From Candidatus Dadabacteria bacterium (lineage in GTDB: Bacteria; Desulfobacterota_D; UBA1144; Nemesobacterales; UBA2774): a stretch of 8,511 nt of DNA. The notes under the pieces are model-generated. The model worked only from the letters and a program-made list of their open reading frames with translations. It was not told the origin of the DNA and did no database searches. Where the stretch lies: positions 1 through 8,511 of the forward strand of contig QIHJ01000244.1 of NCBI GenBank assembly GCA_003229065.1. Reading direction: 5' to 3'. Below are positions 1 to 6,205 of this stretch, piece by piece. Positions within the stretch are counted from its first letter, which is position 1. Every line of letters begins with the position of its first letter. A program made the position numbers and the translations under genes.

Positions 1-327
1 GAGTTTAATCTGGCCCCATTTGGCATCGTCGGGCTTGAGACTGCTCTTGCACTGTCGCTCAAGCTTGTCGAAGACGGAGTGCTTACCATTAATCAAATGA
101 TTAGTAAGCTCACTGATGCTCCTTCCTCAATTCTAAACTTGAACAGGGGAACTATTAAAAAAGGCGCTCCCGCGGATGTTGTAGTTTTCGACCCTAAAAA
201 GAAAGTGAAGATCGACCGTGAGACTTTCCACTCAAAAGCTAAAAACACGCCGTTCCACGGCTGGGAGCTAAAGGGAGAAATAAACTACACGATTGTGAAC
301 GGCGAGGTTGTATATTCCGCTAAATGA
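1..327 (+). CDS. pyrC: Dihydroorotase, class I (C-terminal fragment)
   Basis: This is the last 108 codons of a dihydroorotase, the cytosolic zinc amidohydrolase that cyclises carbamoyl-aspartate to dihydroorotate in pyrimidine synthesis. Frame 1 is open from the first base to the TGA at 325-327. The fragment starts with EFNLAPFGIVGLETALAL, the conserved segment that in class I enzymes lies just after the last metal-ligand aspartate (in a DHAPH-type motif). The metal-binding residues are therefore upstream of the window. Near the C-terminus are GAPADVVVFDP, typical of the composite beta-sandwich domain of amidohydrolases, and NTPFHGWELKG, a hallmark of this family. A GTG at 79 could pass for a start but lies inside the conserved domain, so it is not the real start. 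The related allantoinase is less likely given the PFGIVGLET and NTPF.GWELKG pair. The next gene is convergent and only 28 bp away. Confidence 0.93.
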   Translation, partial: EFNLAPFGIVGLETALALSLKLVEDGVLTINQMISKLTDAPSSILNLNRGTIKKGAPADVVVFDPKKKVKIDRETFHSKAKNTPFHGWELKGEINYTIVNGEVVYSAK

Positions 328-355
328 GATTTAAAGTCCATTCCTTCCGCACCGG

Positions 356-835
356 CTATTCCACAAAACAGACTTCAGGGTATTTCCTGCCTATGGATTC
401 CCAAAATTCGGTAGATACTTCATCGAGGGTATAATCCGAGTTGATTTTAACCTTCCCCGTATCGAGATTGATCTCAACCATTGCTTCGTCATCATCTGTA
501 AGAAGAGCGAATTTTCTGGGGCCGATAACTTTATAGTCCATAACAATCTCACGCTCCGAATTTATAGTAAGCCTGACTGTAGGGTCGAGATAGGGATTAA
601 TCTGATCTGCAACCAGGGATTCCGGATCATCCTTTATATCCGTATCTCCCGATGTCTCAGATGTAAGTGTGCCGAGAATTTCCTTCTCATAAAACTCCTC
701 ATACTTCGATGTTTCCTCAGGGCGTGAGGGTTCTGAGTTATCTAAAACGATAGAGATATTTATATTGTCGTATAGAAGATAAGAAGAGGCTGCTAATAAC
801 AACGCAAGCACTATTATTAAACTGTTTTTTATCAT
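356..835 (-). CDS. Hypothetical membrane-anchored acidic protein
   Basis: I do not recognise this 159-residue protein. It begins MIKNSLIIVLALLLAASSYL, a short basic start plus a hydrophobic helix (about residues 4-22) that could be a signal anchor or an uncleaved signal peptide. There is no lipobox cysteine. Residues about 33-75 are rich in Glu, Asp, Ser and Thr and look disordered. From about residue 78 the sequence alternates polar and hydrophobic residues, as in a small beta-rich domain, and ends in EFWESIGRKYPEVCFVE. Most of the chain would lie outside the cytoplasm. I chose ATG 835 because AAGGGAGAG lies about 10 nt upstream. The frame stays open to a TTG at 871 (12 more residues), but that start lacks a clear Shine-Dalgarno sequence and would put charged residues before the helix. 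The gene is convergent with pyrC and divergent from the MFS gene, so it is probably transcribed alone. Confidence 0.72.
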   Translation of the reverse strand: MIKNSLIIVLALLLAASSYLLYDNINISIVLDNSEPSRPEETSKYEEFYEKEILGTLTSETSGDTDIKDDPESLVADQINPYLDPTVRLTINSEREIVMDYKVIGPRKFALLTDDDEAMVEINLDTGKVKINSDYTLDEVSTEFWESIGRKYPEVCFVE

Positions 836-871
836 TTTTTTACTTCTCTCCCTTAGAATGCCTTTACCCAA

Positions 872-884
872 ATACTAGTATAAC
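872..884. promoter_or_regulatory. Palindromic divergent promoter candidate
   Basis: The 113 bp between the divergent gene starts contain the perfect 10-bp palindrome ATACTAGTAT (872-881). Read on the + strand, TATAAC at 879-884 matches the -10 consensus TATAAT at 5 of 6 positions and would serve the MFS gene, with a leader of about 58 nt. Read on the minus strand, TATACT (882-877) also matches at 5 of 6 and would serve the anchored-protein gene, with a leader of about 35 nt. No good -35 hexamer is visible at 16-18 bp on either side. The palindrome could equally be an operator or chance. Confidence 0.25.
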
Positions 885-948
885 TTCTCATGCTCGGCTT
901 TTCTTCTCTATTTTGTGGTGTAAGTTTATTTAGTTTCAAAAGGCTTAA

Positions 949-2145
949 ATGGCTCAACACTTAAATACCCCTGACATTATAGAACCCGGTTCAAAGAAAC
1001 CCCTGATTAACAGGGATTTTGTTCTTATTACACTCTCTTCTTTCTTTTTTTTCTTCAATTTTCATTCCTTCATTCTTCTGCCGATTCGTATAGAAGATCT
1101 GGGCGGTTCCGAGTCGATAATAGGCTTCATTATGGGTTCGGCGGCGATGGCAACGATACTCACAACTCCTGCTGTCGGAATATTCATTGATAAGTGGGGA
1201 AAAAAATGGTTTCTTGCCTTTGGCGGTCTGCTCATGGCCCTGACTACTATTCCCTTTGCATATCTGGATAGTCTTAATTTTCTGTTTCCTTTGCTCAGGA
1301 TTTTACAGGGGGCCTCTCTTTCACTTTGTTTTGTATCTGCTGGTACTCTCGTGGCCGATGTATCCGCTCCTGAAAGGAGATCTCAGGCTATGGGAATTTT
1401 CGGAATGTTCAGCATCTTAAATTTTGCCCTGGCCCCGCTTGTGGGAAAGATTGTATTAGAAAGCTACGGGTTTCAGGATTTCTTTAAATTCGACGGAGCA
1501 TTCGGGCTCCTGGCTTTTCTCATGGCCGTTTTTGTTAGAGAGCCCGTAACTCTTAAAGAGGACCATGAGGACTATAAGGAAACAGGCGGCTTTATTAAAG
1601 TTCTTACAAAAAAAGGGGTTATTCAGGCAGCTTTTGTCCTTATGGTTTCGGGTAGCGGTTTTGTAACGGTTATTTCCTTTATACCTGTTTTTGCCTCACG
1701 GATAAAAGTAGAGGCGTTTGAGCTTTTTTTCCTGGCCTACTCCGGGGCGGTTATCGCAATCAGGGTATTCGGAGGATGGATGCCCGATAAGTATGGTTAT
1801 AAAAAAGTCTCGGTACCCGCGCTATTTCTCTTTTCACTAAGCATCCTTAGCCTGAGCTTTGCCTCGGGCGCTTCCAGTCTAGTTCTGTCGGGTATTTTCT
1901 TCGGACTTGGCCAGGGTCTTTTTTATCCCGCTATTTATGCGCTCATCATAGACCTATCGCTTGAGTCAGACAGGGGAAAGGCAGTTTCAATATGCAGCGT
2001 TTCCTTCACATTCGGCGGGATGCTCGGGGTTTTCTTATATGGCGTCGTTGCAGAGCTATGGGGTTTTAATTTGATGTTCGCGGTAAGCGGGCTAATTTGT
2101 TTACTGGGATCTTTGGTATTTTTATTCACCGGAAGAGGGAGATAA
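949..2145 (+). CDS. MFS transporter
   Basis: This is a 398-residue inner-membrane secondary transporter of the major facilitator superfamily, the usual length for a 12-helix member. A cytoplasmic N-terminal tail of about 22 residues precedes the first helix (LITLSSFFFFFNFHSFILLP). The loop 2-3 signature GIFIDKWGKK is at residues 77-86. Helix 4 carries RILQGASLSLCF (117-128), followed by PERRSQAMG at 141-149. A hydrophilic central loop (about 198-222) separates the halves. The second half repeats the signature as GGWMPDKYGYKK (275-286). The substrate cannot be read from the sequence. Drug or sugar efflux carriers of the arabinose-efflux type have this shape, but that is only a resemblance. ATG 949 is preceded by AAAAGG at a 5-nt spacing. 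The gene is divergent from the anchored-protein gene, and a thioesterase gene lies 101 bp downstream. No terminator-like hairpin is visible between them. Confidence 0.9.
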   Translation: MAQHLNTPDIIEPGSKKPLINRDFVLITLSSFFFFFNFHSFILLPIRIEDLGGSESIIGFIMGSAAMATILTTPAVGIFIDKWGKKWFLAFGGLLMALTTIPFAYLDSLNFLFPLLRILQGASLSLCFVSAGTLVADVSAPERRSQAMGIFGMFSILNFALAPLVGKIVLESYGFQDFFKFDGAFGLLAFLMAVFVREPVTLKEDHEDYKETGGFIKVLTKKGVIQAAFVLMVSGSGFVTVISFIPVFASRIKVEAFELFFLAYSGAVIAIRVFGGWMPDKYGYKKVSVPALFLFSLSILSLSFASGASSLVLSGIFFGLGQGLFYPAIYALIIDLSLESDRGKAVSICSVSFTFGGMLGVFLYGVVAELWGFNLMFAVSGLICLLGSLVFLFTGRGR

Positions 2146-2192
2146 CGACACCGGGGAGATAATATTTAATCTGAATTGCCCCTTAAATTACC

Positions 2193-2221
2193 TTGCAGGA
2201 AAACAGTAATGCTTTTGTAAT
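2193..2221 (+). promoter_or_regulatory. Possible promoter for thioesterase gene
   Basis: TTGCAG (2193-2198) and TGTAAT (2216-2221) are separated by 17 bp. The -10 matches consensus at 5 of 6 positions, while the -35 keeps only the TTG core. Transcription would begin near 2228, just before the Shine-Dalgarno sequence of the thioesterase gene. This would rule out the in-frame TTG at 2193 as a translation start. It is a motif match only. Confidence 0.3.
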
Positions 2222-2231
2222 AACTTCAGTC

Positions 2232-2240
2232 GGGAGGAAA
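2232..2240 (+). promoter_or_regulatory. Strong ribosome binding site deciding the thioesterase start
   Basis: GGGAGGAAA ends 6 nt before ATG 2247 and is the best Shine-Dalgarno sequence in the window. It fixes the start of the thioesterase gene at 2247. The upstream in-frame TTG at 2193 has no comparable site. Confidence 0.75.
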
Positions 2241-2246
2241 CACATT

Positions 2247-2660
2247 ATGGGTGAAAATAACAATTTGGACTTGCCGTTTAAGATGCCGCCATTTTGTGAG
2301 CTCCTTGGTATCGAGGTGGTGGAAATCGGGGACGACGGGAGCTCTGTGCTCAAAATGTCATCTCATGAAAAGCTCTGGCAGCCATACGGCGTGCTTCACG
2401 GAGGATCGATATTTACGCTTGCCGATGCCGCGGCCGCTTATGCTCTTGCCGGCACAGTGGAGCGAACAAAGCAGTTCGTCACGGTTGAGATGAAAATAAA
2501 TTACCTTGTCCCCGTTAAAGACGGAATTGTAGAGGCCAGGGCCCGTTTGCTCAAAGGAGGCCGGGTAATACCTATTGATGTAGAAGTCTTTAATGAAAAG
2601 AAACTTGTTGCCAAGGCGATCGCAACGTATATTATTCTTGACAAAAATAAGAAACTGTAA
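2247..2660 (+). CDS. PaaI-like hotdog-fold acyl-CoA thioesterase
   Basis: This 137-residue protein matches the PaaI/YdiI type of single-domain hotdog thioesterases, which hydrolyse acyl- or aryl-CoA esters in the cytoplasm, usually as tetramers. The diagnostic stretch is YGVLHGGSIFTLADAAAAYA (residues 47-66). H51-G52-G53 is the conserved turn of the family, and D60 on the central helix is at the catalytic acid position. The strand VTVEMKINYLVPVKDG follows, and then the typical C-terminal strands up to KAIATYIIL. Length and domain coverage are complete. The exact substrate is unknown, and no phenylacetate or menaquinone genes are nearby to suggest one. The MFS gene lies 101 bp upstream on the same strand. 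The two could be co-transcribed, although a separate promoter is possible. The start is ATG 2247 because of the strong GGGAGGAAA site. Starting at TTG 2193 would add 18 residues without family character. Confidence 0.88.
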   Translation: MGENNNLDLPFKMPPFCELLGIEVVEIGDDGSSVLKMSSHEKLWQPYGVLHGGSIFTLADAAAAYALAGTVERTKQFVTVEMKINYLVPVKDGIVEARARLLKGGRVIPIDVEVFNEKKLVAKAIATYIILDKNKKL

Positions 2661-2720
2661 CTCAAAAGCAGCTCGCTCAGGATTCCTAACACATAAATAT
2701 TTTTCAGTATGCATTTTTTC

Positions 2721-2749
2721 TTGACGCTGTAGTCATTTTGGGGTAGAAC
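2721..2749 (+). promoter_or_regulatory. lysS-lolCD-bamA promoter candidate
   Basis: TTGACG (2721-2726, 5 of 6 matches to TTGACA) and TAGAAC (2744-2749, 4 of 6 matches to TATAAT) are separated by exactly 17 bp. This is the best sigma-70-like promoter I can see in the window. Transcription would start near 2756, giving a leader of only about 7 nt before ATG 2763, which fits the absence of a Shine-Dalgarno sequence there. It could drive the whole downstream block. Confidence 0.45.
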
Positions 2750-2762
2750 CTTAATCTTCACA

Positions 2763-4226
2763 ATGGAAAACGAACAATTTGAGCAAAGGAAGGATAAGCT
2801 TGATAAGCTTAGGGCTCAGGGCGTAAATCCTTTCGCCAATAATTTTAAACCCGAACACTTGGCTCGGGAATTAATCTCCGGTTACGGTGAGATGTCCGGG
2901 GAAGAGCTATCGGGCTTAAAAGACAGTTTCTCGCTCGCCGGAAGAGTCGTGGCAATAAGAGATTTTGGTAAGAGTCTCTTCATGCATATTTCCGACAGAA
3001 GCGGCCGAATTCAGGGTTATATAAAAAAAGATATTATAGGCGAAGATGAGCTCAAGTTCTTTAAGAAGTTCGTAGACTTGGGCGATATAATAGGCATAAA
3101 GGGCTCACTTTTTAAAACAAGAACCGGGGAGCTTACCGTTAATGTAAATGAGTTTTCATTTCTCACCAAATCCCTACATCCTCTACCTGAAAAGTGGCAC
3201 GGTCTTAAAGATGTTGAGCTCAGATACCGTCAACGTTACTTAGATCTCATATCCAATCCGGAAGTAAAGGAAATCTTTCTCACAAGAAGCAGGGTTGTAA
3301 AGCTAATCAGGGAGTTTATGGACCAAAGGGATTATGTCGAGGTAGAAACCCCGATACTTAATCAAATAGCAGGAGGAGCCGCCGCAAAACCTTTTGAGAC
3401 CCACCATAATGCGCTTAATATGGACTTATTTTTGAGAATCGCCCCAGAGCTATTCTTGAAGAGACTTGTCGTAGGCGGAATAGAGAGGGTATATGAAATC
3501 GGAAGGACATTCAGGAACGAAGGGATATCCACTCAGCACAACCCTGAATTTACTATAATGGAGTTATATGAAGCATATGCTACATATGAAGACCTTATGG
3601 AGCTTATAGAAGAGCTGTTATGTTACCTGGCAGAAGTGATTAAAGGCTCACTGAAATTTGTATACGGAGACTTGAATATCGATATGACTCGTCCCTGGAA
3701 AAGGATCAATATACTTGGATCACTCAGGGAAAAACTTGGCGAAGATGTGTTGAGCGACGAAAAGAAATTATTTGAAAAAGCCGATTCTATGGGACTAGAT
3801 CACCACGGTATGTGGGGGAAAGCGGTAACTGAAATTTTTGAAGTCCTTATAGGTGACCATCTTATGGATCCGACATTTGTCTACGGGTTTCCACTCGACG
3901 TATCGCCTTTGGCCCGAACGAGCGAGAAGGACCCTAAAATTACAGACCGATTTGAGCTATATATAGCAGGACGCGAGCTCGCAAACGCTTTTTCAGAGTT
4001 GAATGACCCTATAGATCAAAAAGAGAGATTTCAAAAACAGCTGGAACTAAAAGAAAGAGGCGACGAGGAGGCGCATCAGATGGACGAGGACTATGTTACC
4101 GCGCTTGAGCACGGTATGCCCCCTGCGGCCGGAGCCGGTATAGGGATCGACCGCCTCATAATGCTATTGACCAATTCCCTTTCAATTAGGGAAGTAATAT
4201 TTTTTCCTCACCTAAGACCCGAATGA
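2763..4226 (+). CDS. lysS: Lysyl-tRNA synthetase, class II
   Basis: This 487-residue cytosolic enzyme charges tRNA-Lys with lysine using ATP. The N-terminal charged helix is followed by an OB-fold anticodon-binding domain (about residues 55-136, starting [20 protein letters not shown]). The class II catalytic core then shows motif 1 ([17 protein letters not shown], 183-199), the lysine-specific [20 protein letters not shown] segment (204-223), motif 2 with FRNEG (250-254) and [13 protein letters not shown] (260-272), and motif 3 [11 protein letters not shown] (459-469) with its ATP-binding arginine R464. The ending FFPHLRPE is typical. The length is close to the roughly 500 residues of bacterial LysRS, and nothing is missing. 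ATG 2763 has no evident Shine-Dalgarno sequence, and a likely promoter lies immediately upstream. The stop codon overlaps the lolC start as ATGA, so translation is probably coupled. The class I LysRS alternative is excluded by the motifs. Confidence 0.98.
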   Translation: MENEQFEQRKDKLDKLRAQGVNPFANNFKPEHLARELISGYGEMSGEELSGLKDSFSLAGRVVAIRDFGKSLFMHISDRSGRIQGYIKKDIIGEDELKFFKKFVDLGDIIGIKGSLFKTRTGELTVNVNEFSFLTKSLHPLPEKWHGLKDVELRYRQRYLDLISNPEVKEIFLTRSRVVKLIREFMDQRDYVEVETPILNQIAGGAAAKPFETHHNALNMDLFLRIAPELFLKRLVVGGIERVYEIGRTFRNEGISTQHNPEFTIMELYEAYATYEDLMELIEELLCYLAEVIKGSLKFVYGDLNIDMTRPWKRINILGSLREKLGEDVLSDEKKLFEKADSMGLDHHGMWGKAVTEIFEVLIGDHLMDPTFVYGFPLDVSPLARTSEKDPKITDRFELYIAGRELANAFSELNDPIDQKERFQKQLELKERGDEEAHQMDEDYVTALEHGMPPAAGAGIGIDRLIMLLTNSLSIREVIFFPHLRPE

Positions 4227-5527
4227 AATACGAATTTTTTATAGGACTTAGATATCTGAGCTCTCGGAGAAAGCAGAAGTTCACTTCCATTATAGGCTTT
4301 ATTTCCGTGCTAGGAGTGTTCATAGGTGTAATGGCTCTAAATGTCGTGCTGGCAGTTATGGGAGGGTTTCAGGAAGAGCTCAGAGACAAAATCTTGGGAG
4401 TTAGCTCCCATGTCGTCGTGCTTAGCTATGAAGGTCCGATGAGTGATTATGGTGAGGTGAAGGAAGACGTGCTCGAATTTCCCGGGGTCTTGGGAGCGAG
4501 TCCCTTTATATACGGCCAGGGAATGATCGGAAGTGAAAGGAATGTCTCGGGCTCTGTGATTAGGGGCATTGATCCGGATACCGCAGGTACCGTAACTAAT
4601 ATCGAGCAGGCCTTAGGCAGGGGAGCTCTTGGTATCACGGGTGGTAAAAGAATCAGTGAGGAGCAGCTTAAAGAGATTGGAAATGAAGTTCTTGGGAAGC
4701 TTTCTCTGCAAACACAGAGCGAAAAGCCCCCGATAATAATCGGTAAAGAGCTTGCGTCCACGCTTGGTATTGCCGAGGGTGATATGGTGAGCCTGGTTTC
4801 TCCATTTGGTAAAATGGGTCCCTTCGGTCCCACCGCAAAAGTTAAGAAGTTTGAAGTTATAGGAATATTCAATTACGGTATGATAGAATACGATTCCTCT
4901 ATCTCTTACATCAACTTGCCTGACGCCATGGATTTTTTCGATATGAAGGGTCAGGTGTCCGGAGTGGAGATTAAGGTTCAGGACATATATGCTGCGAGGG
5001 CTCTTGGTCAGGAGCTTACTTCGGTACTGGGCTTCCCTTATTACACAAGGAATTGGGAAGAGGTTAATCAGAGCCTTTTTAAAGCTCTGAGGTTGGAGAG
5101 GATAGCAATAGGTATATTTCTCGGGTTCATTGTGCTTGTGGCTGCGCTCAATATTGTCAGCACGTTAACAATGATGGTTATGGAAAAGGGAAAAGACATA
5201 GCAATTTTACGCGCCATGGGTGCTACAAGGAAAGGGATATTAAAGATCTTCGTAATAGACGGAATGATCATCGGAACCATAGGTACTATTCTGGGAACAC
5301 TCGTAGGGTTCGCGTTCTGCTATCTCTTAAAAACAAACGATACTATAAGGGGACTTATTCCTTTTGATAATAATGTCTATCCTATTTCCGAGTTTCCGGT
5401 TAAAATTGAACCGTTTTATTTCTTGGCAGTTGCATTCTTCAGCATATTGATATGTTTTATGGCAACTTTATATCCCTCATTTCAAGCGTCTCGAAAAGAT
5501 CCGATTGAGGCCTTAAGGTATGAATAA
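4223..5527 (+). CDS. lolC: Lipoprotein-releasing ABC transporter permease (LolC/E family)
   Basis: This is the 434-residue inner-membrane permease of the Lol system, which extracts mature lipoproteins from the inner membrane and hands them to periplasmic LolA. The start FIGLRYL (residues 6-12) followed by helix 1 (about 22-48, ending [15 protein letters not shown]) is the family hallmark. A large periplasmic domain (about 49-290) contains [16 protein letters not shown], in the region of the LolA-binding hook. Three more helices follow (about 293-317, 342-369 and 397-417). Between the second and third is the coupling segment [14 protein letters not shown] (321-334), which contacts the ATPase. 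The ending [18 protein letters not shown] is classic. The protein is longer than E. coli LolC (399), apparently through a Gly/Glu/Lys-rich stretch at about 130-168. Only one permease gene is present beside lolD, so it may act as a LolF-type homodimer. lolC overlaps lysS by 4 bp. Confidence 0.94.
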   Translation: MKYEFFIGLRYLSSRRKQKFTSIIGFISVLGVFIGVMALNVVLAVMGGFQEELRDKILGVSSHVVVLSYEGPMSDYGEVKEDVLEFPGVLGASPFIYGQGMIGSERNVSGSVIRGIDPDTAGTVTNIEQALGRGALGITGGKRISEEQLKEIGNEVLGKLSLQTQSEKPPIIIGKELASTLGIAEGDMVSLVSPFGKMGPFGPTAKVKKFEVIGIFNYGMIEYDSSISYINLPDAMDFFDMKGQVSGVEIKVQDIYAARALGQELTSVLGFPYYTRNWEEVNQSLFKALRLERIAIGIFLGFIVLVAALNIVSTLTMMVMEKGKDIAILRAMGATRKGILKIFVIDGMIIGTIGTILGTLVGFAFCYLLKTNDTIRGLIPFDNNVYPISEFPVKIEPFYFLAVAFFSILICFMATLYPSFQASRKDPIEALRYE

Positions 5528-5530
5528 TAA

Positions 5531-6205
5531 ATGCAGATTAGTGTACGAGGTTTATGGAAAGTGTTTGAAACCGTAGGTGGCAAAGTCGAGGCTCTTAGGG
5601 GTATAGATCTTGACATAGCAGAAAAAGATACTCTTGCTGTGGTAGGCGTTTCAGGATCTGGAAAAAGCACGCTTCTACATATGCTGGGTACTCTGGAAAA
5701 GCCTACGGAAGGTGATGTGTATTTTGAAGGAAGAAATGTATTCGATAAATCTGACAGTGAGCTTTCGCAGTTTAGGAATACAGAGATAGGGTTTGTGTTT
5801 CAATTCCACTATTTGATGTCCGAATTCACTGCCTTAGAGAATGTAATGATGCCTTGTCTTATAAACGGAGTTGACGTGCCTCAAGCAGAGGATTTGGCCC
5901 GTGACCTTCTGGATAAAGTAGGCCTCAAAGAAAGGCTTCAACACCGCCCGGGTGAGCTTTCGGGCGGAGAGCAGCAGAGGGTTGCCATTGCAAGAGCAGC
6001 GGTGATGAAGCCCAAGGTGATATTAGCCGACGAGCCTACGGGTAATCTCGATATGGAAACCGGGGCGCATGTGCTTGATCTATTTATGATGTTAAACAGC
6101 GAATACGGAATTACATCGGTCCTTGTTACTCACAATCTGGAAATTGCCAGCAGGCTAAATAGGAGAATCAGACTCTCTGATGGAAAAATTGTTGATGCGA
6201 ATTAA
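5531..6205 (+). CDS. lolD: Lipoprotein-releasing ABC transporter ATPase
   Basis: This 224-residue cytoplasmic ATPase powers lipoprotein release by the LolC/E permease. All nucleotide-binding motifs are intact: Walker A GVSGSGKST (39-47), Q-loop Q91 in FVFQFHYLMSEFTALENV, ABC signature LSGGEQQR (143-150), Walker B VILADE (163-168), D-loop GNLD (171-174) and the switch histidine H201 in VTHN. The QFHYLMSEFTALEN stretch is characteristic of LolD within the MacB/FtsE/LolD group, and the lolC neighbour supports the assignment. The length is normal. The upstream lolC TAA is followed directly by a second in-frame TAA, then this ATG, with AAGG about 12 nt before the start. The 3' end overlaps bamA, so lolC, lolD and bamA are very likely on one transcript. 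Confidence 0.95.
   Translation: MQISVRGLWKVFETVGGKVEALRGIDLDIAEKDTLAVVGVSGSGKSTLLHMLGTLEKPTEGDVYFEGRNVFDKSDSELSQFRNTEIGFVFQFHYLMSEFTALENVMMPCLINGVDVPQAEDLARDLLDKVGLKERLQHRPGELSGGEQQRVAIARAAVMKPKVILADEPTGNLDMETGAHVLDLFMMLNSEYGITSVLVTHNLEIASRLNRRIRLSDGKIVDAN

Noticed and set aside
328..355. Bidirectional terminator between the convergent pyrC and anchored-protein genes
   Set aside because: The 28-bp gap and its flanks show no inverted repeat with a T tract.
2148..2203. GGGG...CCCC pairing downstream of the MFS gene as a terminator
   Set aside because: Only 4-5 bp could pair around a loop of about 20 nt, and no T run follows.
2209..2220. Three-codon upstream frame (ATG CTT TTG TAA) before the thioesterase gene
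   Set aside because: It lacks a ribosome binding site and lies in or before the probable promoter -10, so it is probably not transcribed.
2358..2761. Minus-strand open frames opposite the thioesterase gene and the gap before lysS
   Set aside because: They are antisense to a well-supported hotdog gene. Their products are low in recognisable structure and they overlap each other.
2661..2762. T-box or other leader riboswitch ahead of lysS
   Set aside because: Only 102 bp separate the genes, and I see no T-box sequence, terminator hairpin or long stem. The best promoter leaves almost no leader.
2793..2810. Direct repeat of GATAAGCTT at the start of lysS
   Set aside because: It is two adjacent 9-bp copies encoding DKLDKL in the charged N-terminal helix. 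This is easily explained by codon choice for a heptad-like helix.
4447..4872. 141-codon minus-strand frame opposite lolC
   Set aside because: It is Pro/Ser/Ile-rich shadow translation of a conserved gene on the + strand.
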